A stretch of DNA of 64,000 bases from Peromyscus leucopus. Its lineage: Eukaryota > Chordata > Mammalia > Rodentia > Cricetidae. Each line of letters starts with the position of its first letter. Within the stretch, counting starts at the first letter, position 1. The notes beneath the pieces were generated by a model. The model made no database searches, was not told the origin of the DNA, and saw nothing but the letters and a program-made list of their open reading frames with translations. Both the position numbers and the translations under genes were made by a program. Below, piece by piece: positions 1-10,935 of the stretch. Where the stretch lies: positions 46,572,456 to 46,636,455 of the forward strand of contig NC_051070.1 of assembly GCF_004664715.2 (NCBI RefSeq), written 5' to 3'.

Positions 1-374
1 CTTCCGCTGGAAGGGTGGAGAACTCTGATTGGCTCGTTGAATCCTTTGCCGATGTCTGAGCCAACCACGGCGTCTGGACCGAGGTCACATCATATGGCAT
101 GTTTCTAGGCGAAGTGAATTTATTGCCAGAAGCCAGAGGGCTTGGAGGCGGTCAGATAGGAAACACTATAAACTAAAAACAGGAATGATTTCAGAGTATT
201 TGAGGTTCAGTGCACTAGATTCTACAGAAAACATTCTTTCTTAAAACCAAAGGTACCAACAAAAGAAGAAAGCATCCCCATCAGAGAGAGGTACGTGAGC
301 ACAGTAACCTCTGAGAGCCCCAACGTGACTTTTGCAGACACCTCAACAGCATCATGAAGGGGCCACAATATACT
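1..374. other. unassigned non-coding sequence
   Basis: I see no gene or known repeat here. Open frames are short and have no recognisable domain. A few CpGs lie in the first 120 bases. Confidence 0.5.
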
Positions 375-460
375 GACTAAATGCTCGGACTCCGTTCTAA
401 CTGACTCAAGTTCAAATCCCAGCAATGTCATGTGATAAATGTGGTGATTAGTCATCTTAA
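375..460 (+). mobile_element. MIR SINE, left part (interrupted)
   Basis: AGTTCAAATCCCAGC followed by a diverged 'tgtgaccttgggcaagtcacttaac'-like stretch fits the MIR core. The element stops near 460 and appears to resume near 725, after an L1 segment. The assignment rests on remembered consensus and high divergence limits certainty. Confidence 0.4.
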
Positions 461-477
461 ACTATTTTTAGTAGCAT

Positions 478-724
478 TTGTTAATTATAAATAATAGATT
501 CCACTAGGAGATTGTCACATGCATATTTTGATTCTATTTAATCCATCTACTACACTTTCTTGTCCTCCTCTCATTCCTGTTGATTGCCCTCTTCTTCCCA
601 ACTAGTCCCCTCTAAACTTCCATGTCCTTTGTAAGCACCTGTGACCCAGTGAGAGTTTCACTGGGGTGCTTATAGGAATGTGGGGGAGTGGCTATTTACA
701 GGAACATGGGTGTCTTACGAGGTT
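478..724 (-). mobile_element. L1 3' UTR fragment (rodent Lx-type)
   Basis: The block CCAGTGAGAGTTTCACTGGG ... GGCTATTTACAGGAACATGG is the familiar rodent L1 3' UTR motif read in antisense. No ORF2 sequence is present, so this is a 5'-truncated, dead copy. It sits inside a MIR. Confidence 0.6.
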
Positions 725-905
725 TGCGTTTAACCTTTAGCCTAAGTCTTCTTATTTATGACACAGAAATGTTAAATACAACCTTGCTTTTAGGACATCA
801 TGGGGATTAAATGAAGGAGTACACATGAAGTGCTTGCTAAAGTGTAAACACCTAAAGATCATTAAGCGTTCAATGTGGATGTTATTTTCATTGGTGCAAT
901 CAGAG
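725..905 (+). mobile_element. MIR SINE, right part
   Basis: TTTAACCTTTAGCC, GGGGATTAAATGAAGG, AAGTGCTTGCTAAAG and a TTCAATGTGGATGTTATTTT tail follow the order of the MIR 3' half. With 375-460 it makes one older element split by the L1. Confidence 0.55.
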
Positions 906-2060
906 TTATTAATATTAACTAGGATGTCCACTCATTTCAAGGCTGGAAATTTCTAGGAAGGGCAGTAAAAATGGTGTTGTTCCAGCCTATGATTTTCAGG
1001 GAACAAGAAGCATCCTACTGCGTGGGTCCCCTTTCCACCAACCCACTTCCACTCTCTCTTCCTCTTCCCAGAATCCTCCTCGGTATCCACCAAGGCATGA
1101 AATGCTTGTGTAGAAAGAGCAAGATCACGTTTCCCTGGCACTTGCTTTAACTTTCCAAAAGAGATTTCACAGGAAATTGAGGTCCACACAGCTGCAGTCT
1201 CAGGAGGTATCTGCACCATGAGCCACAAAAGGTAACTCTTCAGAGAGCTATCAACGCAGCTTGCCAACTCCAGGACCCAGTGACAAGGTAATGTGTAGAC
1301 CCACCAAAGTGCTTGGCAAGCCAAGCTTCCAGGACAAAGTGCTTGGCAAGCCAAGCTTCCAGGATAGACCTGTGGGGAAAATCCAAGTCCTGCCCCAGAC
1401 TGAACCTCACCATCTCATTTCCTCTGTCAGATCTTGCCTCCAGTGAAACTTTCCATGGAAGGTTCTAGAAACCGGGGTGTCCCAACAGAGAATTCTTTCT
1501 CCACTGACATTCACACTGCCAGGGAGCCAAGTGGCATGTGGATTTAGGATTCGGCCTTCTTGTCGGGTAAGGAGAAAAGAGCTTGGCTCCGGGAAGCAAG
1601 TGACCCTCCAAACGTGCCTCCTCTGCTCTGGCCAGTGTCTATGGCAGCCATTACCCAGGATTCGGAGTCATATTATTTTAAAGTTTCATAATGTGTTTTC
1701 TTTCTAATTATGGAAGGCGAGTAGAATAACACCTTCTGTTGATATAGAGCCAGCCCTTGGAAAGTGCAGAAATTAACGACAGGCTCCCTCCCTCCAGATT
1801 CCCGGGAAAGCAGCAGACCTCCCTCCCACTGCCTTTATGGCTACATGGCCTGTCAGAGGCCCATGGAGTCCAGAACCTGGGTTTGCTTTGGATCCAAAAT
1901 GAGGTATTAGGTTTCCTTTCTATTAGAAAAACATTTCTAAGTAGAAACAGGGTTTTATGCATACTGTTCATGGTAATGGCCACAAGAAAGAATTTAGTTA
2001 AGACTTCCTGATTTTCTCTTTCTTTCTTGTATTTTTTAACTTTTTCTTTTTTTAATTTGA
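906..2060. other. unassigned non-coding sequence
   Basis: Apart from the 30-bp tandem duplication at 1305-1364 I recognise nothing. Open frames on both strands overlap one another and show no family signature. The end is T-rich, leading into the B1 tail. Confidence 0.5.
1305..1364. repeat. perfect 30-bp tandem duplication
   Basis: Two identical 30-bp units, 1305-1334 and 1335-1364, starting CAAAGTGCTTGGCAAGCCAA. The unit is a multiple of three and keeps a short plus-strand frame open (LGKPSFQD twice). I see no other sign that this frame is coding. Confidence 0.95.
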
Positions 2061-2177
2061 TTTTTTTTTTTTTTTTTTGAGAAAGGGTCTTGCTAGGTAG
2101 CCCTGGCTGGCCTTGAACTTGTGGCACCTTCTGCCTCTTGAGTACTGGGATTATAGACACACTACACCATGCTCAGT
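2061..2177 (-). mobile_element. B1 SINE, internally deleted
   Basis: An 18-base T tract (the A tail in antisense) leads into GAGAAAGGGTCTTGCTAGGTAG, GCCCTGGCTGGCCTTGAACTT, CTGCCTCTTGAGTACTGGGA and a degenerate right end. It is shorter than full-length B1 by part of the middle. Confidence 0.8.
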
Positions 2178-2455
2178 AAACTTTCAACACACAAAAAAAA
2201 TAATTCATATACTTTCTTCTCCGACCCTCCCTGTTTTTAGATTGCTTGTTTGGTGTGTATGTGTGTGTTTGTGTGGGCACCATGGGCCCTGGCCCCCGAC
2301 TGTGAGTGACTGCGGCCTTGCTTGCTGACCTTACCAGATGTCCTCCCTATTCAGATTCCCTGCCGGTCTCCTTCTCACCTAAGGATCATCAGAGAGCTTA
2401 CCGGAGGTTCTTTGTTCCTGTATCCTGTATTTTGTTGTAAACAACTTAGATGCAA

Positions 2456-2497
2456 GAATGTAGAACATTGGGTCTAGAATGTAGACCATTGGTAGCG
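2456..2497. repeat. imperfect 21-bp tandem repeat in LTR
   Basis: GAATGTAGAACATTGG and GAATGTAGACCATTGG start 21 bases apart upstream of the TATA box. Direct repeats in U3 are common in retroviral LTRs. Confidence 0.7.
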
Positions 2498-2540
2498 AAC
2501 TTCTGCCCTCCGGGGTTCCTCCATTTGTGTTGTAAGCCTG

Positions 2541-2570
2541 TATTTAAGGCTTCTTCCCTCTTTCAATAAA
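2541..2570 (+). promoter_or_regulatory. LTR TATA box and polyadenylation signal
   Basis: TATTTAAG at 2541 and AATAAA at 2565 lie only 24 bases apart. This compact layout occurs in some ERVK LTRs. Activity is not shown. Confidence 0.5.
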
Positions 2571-2706
2571 CGGCATTCGGCATTCAGCCGTGGCAAATGA
2601 CTCGCTGTCTCTTGTCTCTATTTTTAATCCGCAGCCCTTCGCTCGGACATGGTGAATGGGTATCGGTAATGCGGCCGTTACCGCTACATGTTTGTTTGTC
2701 TGCCTA

Positions 2707-2708
<2 letters not shown>

Positions 2709-2799
<91 letters not shown>

Positions 2800-2836
2800 G
2801 AGAGAGACAGAGAGACAGAGACAGAGACAGAGAGAG
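2709..2836. repeat. compound (TG)n(GA)n microsatellite
   Basis: About 53 bases of TG followed by about 75 bases of GA with scattered ACAG interruptions. It abuts the GAGACAG head of an antisense B1 fragment and may have grown from it. Confidence 0.97.
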
Positions 2837-2837
2837 A

Positions 2838-2904
2838 CTATAGAACCCAGCCTGGCCTTGAATTCTAAATCCTCCTGCCTCAGCCTCCCAAGTGTTGGTA
2901 TTAT
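2838..2904 (-). mobile_element. B1 SINE fragment
   Basis: CCTGGCCTTGAATTCTAAATCC and CTGCCTCAGCCTCCCAAGTG match antisense B1. Both ends are missing. Confidence 0.55.
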
Positions 2905-3084
2905 TTCTTTCCACATCTTACACCCATACTGCAATGGTGCTATAGTATCCTGGAGACACCAGCATAACATGCTCACAGTGACAGCAGGCACTGTTTCTTG
3001 AGGCTCATACATCATTGGTCCCAACGCACTTCTTCCTCTGAGTTCCAGCCTTAAACAACTGCAAGTCTTGCATCTAGTCCAACA

Positions 3085-3212
3085 TGATCTTACCTGCACA
3101 CAAGGGAAACAATGAGGCTCAGAGATGTAGAATGGCTTCTCTAGGGTTCTGCAGCTGACTCGTGGTGCTGACAGAACAAGAAGGTCACAGTCTCTAGGTT
3201 CATTAGGTTTTT
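3085..3212 (-). mobile_element. MIR SINE
   Basis: GGGAAACAATGAGGCTCAGA, a diverged 'gttaagtgacttgcccaagg' equivalent, then CAGCTGACTCGTGGTGCTGA follow antisense MIR order. Confidence 0.5.
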
Positions 3213-3245
3213 ACTCATGGTGTTCATTATAGTGACTGCTCAGAG

Positions 3246-3480
3246 CAGCGCTTCTTAAACCTTTCCTGCTTGTCGCCCCTTTCTACCCAAAACATTTTCA
3301 TATGACCCTCAGTATATAGATAGGTATACAAATCAAATATTAATGCTAATCAAGCATAAGAATTTTATTTGAAACAATTCTGTTACATATGTATGTATAT
3401 GCATTATTTATATATATATGTACATATATATGTGCATATATATATATATATATTTACCATTTGTTTAATGTGAAAGCAAT
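3246..3480 (+). mobile_element. possible old DNA-transposon relic
   Basis: CAGCGCTTCTTAAACC at the left edge resembles a hAT-Charlie terminus, followed by a 'gacccctttttgccc'-like block and AT-rich sequence. I could not name a family, and the right end may lie beyond the nested B3. Confidence 0.3.
3383..3455. repeat. AT-rich (TA)n/(CATA)n tract
   Basis: Repeated ATATATAT, GTATGTATAT and ACATATATAT units across about 70 bases. Confidence 0.9.
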
Positions 3481-3485
3481 TTGGG

Positions 3486-3660
3486 AACTGGTAAGGTAGC
3501 TCGGTAGGTAAAGGCACTTTCAGCCAAGCCTGACTATCTGAGTTCAATAACCTGGAACCTACATGGAGCAGAGAACTGACTGACTCCTATAAGTTGTCCT
3601 TTGACCTCCATATGGGCATGCATGAGTGCACATATGTGTATGTATATGTATATATAATAT
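3486..3660 (+). mobile_element. B3 SINE
   Basis: The tRNA-derived head (GCTCGGTAGGTAAAGGCACT, CTGAGTTCAAT) is followed by ACTGACTCCTATAAGTTGTC and CTTTGACCTCCATATG, then a TG/TA-rich tail. These match the B3 body. Confidence 0.75.
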
Positions 3661-4611
3661 ATGCAAGACTTCCAATTATTTATATGTATGTGTGTGTATG
3701 TAAAAGAATTTTAAATGAAAACAAAATTGCTTACATATGAGAGATGTGTTCATTTAATTTTCACATAAAGAACTAACTCTTGCCTGAATATTCAACAGTT
3801 CAGGCCACTGAGTATCTTCAAAACTTTTCATAGTTGATCAATATTTTAATTTTATAATCATCACTATTGAGAATGGAGCTTCGTGTAAATACATAGTATA
3901 AAATGGTAGCAATATGAGTAGGGCCATTTCAGAGACTGAAAAGTTCTGTCCTAATTCCAAACCATCTAATAGTTTTTATGAAACTCTAGCAGCTCAAATA
4001 GTTTTAAAATCAAGGAATTTAGCACAGTACAATCCAAAAATACATTAATTTGATACTCACATGCTGGGGGATGACGGCAGGAAAACAGTAAAGACTTTGT
4101 TTTCATAATTAAACCATGATATTTCTGTAAGACCAGAAAACTTTGAAATAAGACTTAAGACACCAAAAATCCTGACACACAGTAGTCTCAAATCTCAGCC
4201 AAGGTGGGTTCAGGCAGTGTATTGGTCTTGTGTGACACAGGAAATGCACACCCTATGTTCAGAACAAAGGATGCAGTGAAGTCACAGGACACAACACAGG
4301 TGTGTGCTGCTGGGACATCTGGGATTCATTAGGGTGCATTTTGTTGCCGAATGAATTTGAGGTTACCCAGAAATCTTTTACTGTGTCAAATTATTCTGCT
4401 ACCCTAACACACTCAGTTATGTCAATGTCTGAGGAGATTTAAGAAACTGAGGAGCTCTGGGTTAGAGTAACATCCTGGTGTCAGCCCTTTCATGTCAGCA
4501 GCTGAGTACAGTGACCATTTATTTATCACTCCCTTGACAGTATAACGTAGGTTTTCTTGACAGGAATGATGGTTGTCCCTCCACATGGTGATTCAGGAAT
4601 CCACCATCCTA
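3661..4611. other. AT-rich unassigned sequence
   Basis: AT-rich and without a gene. The first 150 bases may continue the DNA-element relic at 3246. The rest is unrecognised. Confidence 0.4.
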
Positions 4612-4803
4612 GTGTGGTGCCTCTCAACTGGGAGCACTTTGTGGGGGACATTGGGCATAGTCTGGAGATAATTTTCCACTCTTGGCATCTAGCAGGTTGA
4701 GGCCAGGCTGAAGCTAAGTGTCCCACAATACATGAGACAGCCTCCCACAATAAAGAATTTTCTGCCCCAGTGTATCAATAATGCCAAGATTGAGGAACAC
4801 TGC
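4612..4803 (+). mobile_element. MER20 (hAT-Charlie, non-autonomous)
   Basis: GGTGCCTCTCAACTGGG, GGGACATTGGGCATAGTCTGG, GGCATCTAGCAGGTTGAGGCC, GACAGCCTCCCACAATAAAG and ATGCCAAGATTGAGGAACAC match MER20 in order over nearly its full length. It is an ancient eutherian element without coding capacity. Some MER20 copies act as progesterone/cAMP-responsive enhancers in endometrium; whether this one does is unknown. Confidence 0.8.
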
Positions 4804-5239
4804 CCAAGGGGTTCATTATCTTCTCCATCTAGACCTCCAAACAGAGAAAACAAGATGTGAGCACCTAAATACAGGAGGCTAAGAACTGAGTCCTGGTTCA
4901 GGTTGCTGATGCCACTATCTATTTTGGGGTGAAGCAAGATGTCCATCTTTCTACAGTGTCACAGGCAAAATTTGAAGAATATATTTGCCTGGATGCTCAC
5001 AACACTGTTGAAACATTGGTTGAGCTAATAAAATTGGTACTATACAAACATGGCCCTGGTGTCCTTAGAGTTCAGACTCCTCTGTCAAGTGTTGTCTGAA
5101 TCTGTGTGACTCAACACACCACTTGGTATCAGAAGTAGGAGAGTCAGACAGAAATTTTGATCTTTCTAGGAAAATGTTGTTTCCCTCTTTTGTTCCTGCT
5201 TCAGCAACTGGCAATGTCACTTCCTCCCCTCATTGCTAT
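4804..5239. other. unassigned non-coding sequence
   Basis: Nothing recognised. The end may be the diverged start of the L2 copy that follows. Confidence 0.4.
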
Positions 5240-6145
5240 ACCATCATCTGGGTGCTCAGCAGATCTTCCCAGCTCTGTCTCCAGCATAGTTCTCTGTGGG
5301 CATGGCCATGCACTAGCATCTCTGGCCTGGACTGCTGCAATGACCTTCTCACTGGCTTCCTTTCTACCTCACCTACCACACTCCAGTCTACTGCCCCAGG
5401 CTAAGCAATGCACTCTTCATTGCTGTAATGGTTATTTCTTCATAGCTAGGACCAAACTACCCTCTGGGCAGTTTAGATCACATGAAAGCCACTCACCTCA
5501 TCCATCCTTGAGGCCTGAGATGCCTTCCATTGTTCCCACAATCCCTTTGACTTGATACCAACACCAAATTGTTTGGGTTTGGTTTCAGCATGGTCCCCTT
5601 CTCTCTATCCTTTCAGTACTGTGGGGTGTTACTATGAGAAGAGCTAAGTTGGGTACAAGAGTCAGCCACCTTGCTCCAACCAATCATCCTCTTCAGGGTC
5701 TGTGGAACTGTTTCTCTCCTAACTCTCTCCACCTCCTCCACTTAATTGTAGACACCAATGTGCTCTCTGGCCCTCCAAAACGCCATTTTCTCTTGGAATT
5801 AGGGACTTTGCATTTACTCTTGTCCAGATGCTTGACAGCTGCATCCTCCCCTTCAGGGTAGACCCAGTGTACTCTTCTCAAAGGAAATCATATTCTTGAA
5901 ATGGATGCCCCCTCCATGTCCTCTCCCTTCCCTGATTCCATGTCCTCTGCAATGTGAGTCACCCTCTGGCAAGTGTAGATTATCTTTTGTCTTCTCACTC
6001 ACCATTTGCCTCATCAGCTAGAATGGAAGCTCTGGGAAGAAAGAAGACATGTTCATCCTGTCCTTCACTCTCTGTGTCTTGTGCTCACAGCACTATCAAC
6101 AGCACATTTCTGTACACAGTCATTGAATCAATGAGTGAACAGAAT
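5240..6145 (+). mobile_element. L2 LINE, 3' region
   Basis: CCTGGACTGCTGCAATGACC, CTCACTGGCTTCC, ACTCCAGTCTACTGCC, GGGACTTTGCATTTACTC and GCTAGAATGGAAGCTC, then an ATTGAATCAATGAGTGAA tail, occur in L2 order. This is an ancient relic; short open frames through it carry no intact domain. Confidence 0.7.
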
Positions 6146-8065
6146 ATCAGAGCCCCAGAGGATGAGGAGACGAAGCACATGAAGCCTTGCCCCAGCTCAG
6201 CATATCATAAGGGACACAAATGGGTCACACAGTTCACATGCGGAGGGGGCCCCATCTCTGCCAACCTGTTTATTCACCCAGAAAAAGAGATAAACACAGA
6301 GGCCCCTTAGAAACAAACTGACAAACCCTGAGACTCAGCAACGCGTTCTCTCCGGGAGCAGCACACGGCTGGGCTGCTTCAGAAGCCTCTGTGTTTTGTG
6401 TAGCATCCCTGACCTGCTCTGCTGTCGGGAGCATTCCACAGACCTGCCGCTGCAAAGGACAGACCTGGAGGCCTGGCTGAGAAATGCCCTCTGTGGTATT
6501 ACTGTTCTCCTCTTACCACTCTCCACTTTCCTTCTTATTCTCTTCCCCTGCCATGCCTGCTCCGGCTTCTTGTTTCCACTCAGAGGCAACACTCCGTTGC
6601 TTTTTAAAACCCTCACAAATATGAAAAGTACACTTCTCATCTCATTCGTCTTGGGCCGGCTGCCTGGCTGCTACTGGAGGCCCAGTCTTATGACAGAGAT
6701 GCCCTTGACATGAGCAGGATTGACTTTGATCACCTCGTTCATCTGTCTTCATTATCTTTTATAGATTCATTTTTCCGTTCCTTCCCACCAACAGCAGATG
6801 AGCACCATGCTCAGCTTTCCGATGCATCCAGCCGGCCAGGTCTGCAACTAGACATTAAGAAACCAAATTCTGAAAGTTGAACTGAGTCAAAAAGCAAAAC
6901 TTGAGTTTGCCGTATGCCAGGTACTATGACAAATTCAAAGAAAGGAAGGGATGCGCAGGTGTGTGGCCAGTGTGGTATGTAGTCAAGAATGCTTTTAAGT
7001 GTGGGTGAGGGTTACACAGGTTATATTCAGATTCTGTACCATTTTATCTAAGAAGTGTCTTGAGCAATATGGGTTTGGGTGTCCACAAAAAAGTCCAAGA
7101 ACTTACTCTCAATGAAGTATAAGCTGCAGAGCCCATAGCCACATAAGCTTTGCAACTGTTTGCAAAAAACCAGAATCTAATTGCAATGAGGTAAGCCTTT
7201 CTCCCACTCCTACTTCGCTTTACCGAATTTTCAAGCACCCTGTGCAAAGACTTTCCACAGTATTTTTGGAACACCGCTGAGGTAAAGTTGAGTTGGAGGT
7301 ATATCTAGCTTGGTTTAAGGGGATATATTTAGTTGGCTTCCAGTCACCTCTGTACATAGATAAGTTACTGCTATTCATAGTAATTGCTTCTAGAAATACT
7401 CTGTAACTTAAATGCCAACTCATGCTGCATCGTGATACAAAGACACACAGATGGAAGTCTACCACTACACGTGTGCCGTGGGGAATCTGGCCCTGGAGTG
7501 TGAGGGAAATGAAGCACCATCTAGATTTGAGGCTAAGGCAGTGGTAGGTGGTGGACCTGCGGGGATTCCTTCCCTAACAACCATGGAAAAGTACAAGCCA
7601 GAATCTCCACCATCCTGGCTGTCTAGTCAGTTAGAAAATTTTGACTCTTTAGACTGCAACCTATTGGTGTTTTCTGACTGGCATACATGTCCTGCTGTGA
7701 GTCACAGGCTTAGGCATCTCAACTATTTAAACCTAAAAAGAAGTTTGTTATAACATATTAATGAAAGACTATACCACCTTTCTGATGTTTTTCTCCTTAA
7801 AATTGCTATGTGACAAAGAGACTAGCTTAGACTAAGTATTCAAAACAGTGTGCAGAAAACATTATTATAATACATGCTGGGCAGCTAACTAAAAGATGGT
7901 GTTATTTTCTAGATTTTGTGATATATACTGTACTTGCCAGTGTTTTAAAATTTTCTAACTCTTTTGATTTCTTCCTTTATTCTGATAAAAACATTTAGAT
8001 TTTCTAAAGGAGGCCTCTGCACTGGGAAATTGGGCCAGGTCCTAGATATGAGTTTATATGGCATA
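6146..8065. other. unassigned non-coding sequence
   Basis: About 1.9 kb with no recognised gene or repeat. A small CpG-containing patch lies near 6340-6380, too short to call an island. Confidence 0.5.
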
Positions 8066-8477
8066 TGCTATAGCTTAGATCTTAAATAACCCCAAAGGCC
8101 CATGTGCTAAACTTGATCCCAGATGAGATAAAAGCTTGATGACAGTGCCATGTTACTAGGAACTAGGAGAACCTTTAGGAGGTGGGAGCTAAGAGGTCTT
8201 TAGGTCAGTGGGGTCGTGCCCTTGAAGGAGCTGGGGCACAGGGGAGGGGGAGCCACGGGGGGGGGGAGCGGGAACTGCACCCATGCTCACCTCTTTGCTA
8301 TTATTTTCCTGTCTCGTGCTCCCACCGTGATATGGTGCCTTACTCCAGGACCAAGGCAACCGGACGAATTGACACCAGAGTAAACCATCCAGACTGGTGA
8401 GCCAAAACAAGGGTCTCCTCATCCTAAGTTAATCATTTCAAAGAATTCATTATGGGGATAGGAAGATGCCTAACACA
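8066..8477 (+). mobile_element. MaLR-type LTR
   Basis: CCCCAAAGGCCCATGTGCTAA, GGAGAACCTTTAGGAGGTGG, TCAGTGGGGTCGTGCCCTTG, GTGAGCCAAAACAAGGGTCT and CCTAACACA follow the order of ERVL-MaLR LTRs. A C(G)10 run lies inside. The subfamily (MLT1 versus ORR1) is uncertain. Confidence 0.6.
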
Positions 8478-8855
8478 ATGTGTGCTTTTGCTCCCTGGGG
8501 AGGGTATAGTAGACATATGAGTCCCCCACAGAAAAGGGAAGAGGGGGCGAAACTATCAGAGGACAGTTGACATGTCTATCAACCAATCCCCCATACTCCT
8601 CATCCCCGCTGAAAATAGTTCCCAACAGAGCAGAGTCTTGGCACTTGCTCTTGGTGAAAATGAAGAGACTGAATTGTAGGGCTGGCTACAGATCGAAGCT
8701 GGCACTCCTCTTTCCCCCTGCCCCAAGGAGGGAAGCTCTGAGTGTTTTGTTGGTGTCTCTGCTTGTCCCGTTTCTGCCGTGCTGGAGACAACCTAGGGTC
8801 TTGTACATACATGAAAGTCCTTGACCACTGTGATTCATTTTGGTTGTCGCTGTTT
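8478..8855. other. unassigned non-coding sequence
   Basis: Nothing recognised. Confidence 0.5.
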
Positions 8856-8880
8856 TTTGTTTTTGTTTTGTTTTGTTTTG

Positions 8881-8908
<28 letters not shown>
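8856..8908. repeat. (TTTTG)n pentanucleotide microsatellite
   Basis: About ten TTTTG units directly before an antisense B1-like element, so it is probably the expanded A tail of that SINE. Confidence 0.95.
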
Positions 8909-8911
<3 letters not shown>

Positions 8912-9035
8912 GAGGCAAGTTTTCTCAATGTTGCCTAGATTGGTGTCCAACTTTCTCTATAGTTCCAGAAGCTCTTGAATTTATAATCCTCCTACTTCAG
9001 CCTTCTGCACAGCTGAGGTCACAGGTTATCAGGCC
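8909..9035 (-). mobile_element. diverged B1-family SINE
   Basis: TTTTGAGGCAAGTTTTCTCAATGTTGCC, ATAATCCTCCTACTTCAGCC and GCTGAGGTCACAGGTTATCA parallel antisense B1 but with a spacer in the middle. It may be an early B1 or proto-B1 subfamily. Confidence 0.5.
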
Positions 9036-10835
9036 TCCTCTTAAGAGTGGCTCCTGGCCAAGCTATCTCCTCAGGGAGCGAACTGACATCTTCAGGGGAC
9101 TCCACATGATATTCCTATGTCAGTTGCTTTTGGGGGGTAACACAGCAAGTTGTACCCAGAAGGCCCTAAGTACAATCAGCATGATGTAAAAAGATCTTTC
9201 TAGAAGTCCTGTGTCCCACTTTCCTTCCTTCTGTCCCTGCTTGAGTACAGTGACAATTTAGGGAGCCTTGGACTAGGACAAGACAAGTTACACCATCTAA
9301 CATCAACTTATACTTGAACAGCAGGTTCCTCCCTATGCTCACATATCCATCTTCCATCGCATTGGCCCTATAGTCCATCAAGCGGAGCCAGCTGAAGACC
9401 GACCACTGACTGTGGGTACCATCCTGTAAAAAAAGAAATGCAGGGCTTTTCGGTGCTCCTCCAGATGCTAAGCAAACATGGAAACATCAAGTGAAGCAGC
9501 CAGCAGATAATCATTTACTTCAGCCTGTGACCTCTGTGCTGAAGGTAACTAGTATGATTAAGCAGCTGCTGGCTGAGGAGGTGTTGAAACTGGAATTCTC
9601 TAGGCCTGACTCAGTGCTTTTCAACCTTATCCCTGTTCCTCTCGACCTGATCGGGGAGAGCAGGGGGGGGGTGGGGGTTGGCTGTCATAACAACCCGGGA
9701 AATCCCCACCCCAGGCCTGCCTTGAAACTCTACACCCTGGCAGTGTTTTCCTTTGGCATTGGAGCTTTGTTTACTTGCTGGGCAATGAGAAGGCTGCAAG
9801 CTTGTACTTGAACCCAGTGGAAGGAAAGCTGGAGGGATCGAATGACACCCTAGACGGGAAGAAGCCAAGGCCAAAGGCACAGGCACAGCCTAATCCCAGA
9901 AAGTGGCTGCAGCTGTGTGTGCTCCGAGGCTGTCGTTATTTTCTTACTGGAACCCTTGAAACGTTGTTTATTTCCTATGTGAACTTGTGTGAGAGTGTGC
10001 CACCCTAGGATAACAACATCACAGCGAAGTGAGCTGGCCTCCCCTTCCCTCGTGCTGTGTTCCACTGGGACGCTTCCATTTTCAGTCTTTTGTCTTCTGA
10101 CCTCCGCCTTGAGACCCCCTACTCCACTCTGCTTACCCCTCAGCTTTCCCGTGAGAAACCAGAGACTTAAAGATGATCGAGGTCACGGTGATGCTGAATC
10201 CAGACGGACTGTTTCTCTTCCACGGACAATCCTTTGAGTCCAACGGGAGAGGAGAAGGAAGTGAAACCGGGTAATCTAAACAACTTTGTAGTGAAAACTG
10301 AGATTTGCAAGCGTGGTCACGCCGAAGGCTTTAGACATTGGGAGCCAAATTCTCTGCATGTCTGTACCATGCACCTCTCGCCCTTCTGCTGGCCCCGGGG
10401 AGGTACACAGCCCCCACCTTCCCAGGATGTAGGAACACACGAGGTTCCCAAGAGATGGAAGTGCTGGCCCTAGAGACCAAGAGGAAGGGGTGTTACCACA
10501 GGAGGCAATTAATAGGAGGCTCTGAACAGGAAGACTTCACGATAATAGGGAGAAAACAAAAGAGCGGGAAGGAGAGAGGGAGCCAGGACTCCGAGCGCAC
10601 TGTCCAGGGAGGTCCGGGGAACCCCGATAGGTCTCAGGTCCCCACTTCTTTTCAATTACTTAGGGAAAAAAAAACAGCCTTCAAAATGGGACAAGATTAT
10701 CTTTAGATCAGACCCAACTCTCATTTTGAGAAATTCACAGATCAGAATCAAACAAAACAAATTCTAGTATCCCACCCCCACACACTTCATCTTTTGCTCA
10801 ATGAAGAGATGAGATGAACCGAATCGCTGCAACCT
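9036..10835. other. unassigned non-coding sequence
   Basis: About 1.8 kb without a recognised gene or repeat. A G10-containing stretch lies at 9663-9678 and several CpGs at 10160-10330. Confidence 0.5.
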
Positions 10836-10935
10836 GCTCAGAACAGCACCTTGCACACGGCAGATACACTCTAGAAGCAGTGTGCAAGTGCCTACTTTAA
10901 CTATGAGCAAGCATTGCTGTTACCGTTATTGTATG
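10836..10935 (+). mobile_element. possible MIR 3' tail
   Basis: GAACAGCACCTTGCACACGG and GCTGTTACCGTTATTGTATG resemble the end of MIR. Weak match. Confidence 0.3.

Larger units (their letters stand above)
2253..2688 (+). mobile_element. solo LTR, ERVK/IAP-like
   Basis: The segment has a TATTTAAG box (2541), AATAAA (2565) and a U5-like stretch ending GGCCGTTACCGCTACA, so CA closes it at 2688. The hexamer TGTTTG follows directly and also occurs at 2247-2252, one base off the expected TG start. That would give a roughly 435-bp LTR with a target duplication. No gag, pol or env sequence adjoins it, so this is a relic. Confidence 0.6.

Noticed and set aside
1708..2160. 150-codon minus-strand open frame
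   Set aside because: Starts in B1 sequence and reads its A tail as a lysine run; no family signature downstream.
2597..3001. 134-codon plus-strand open frame
   Set aside because: It runs from LTR U5 through a TG/GA microsatellite into a B1 fragment; the middle is low-complexity.
5123..6310. Cluster of open frames over about 1.2 kb
   Set aside because: They fall on a decayed L2 and change frame repeatedly; no intact domain.
6340..6380. Possible CpG-island promoter
   Set aside because: Only a few CpGs over about 40 bases; no GC-rich extent or exon nearby.
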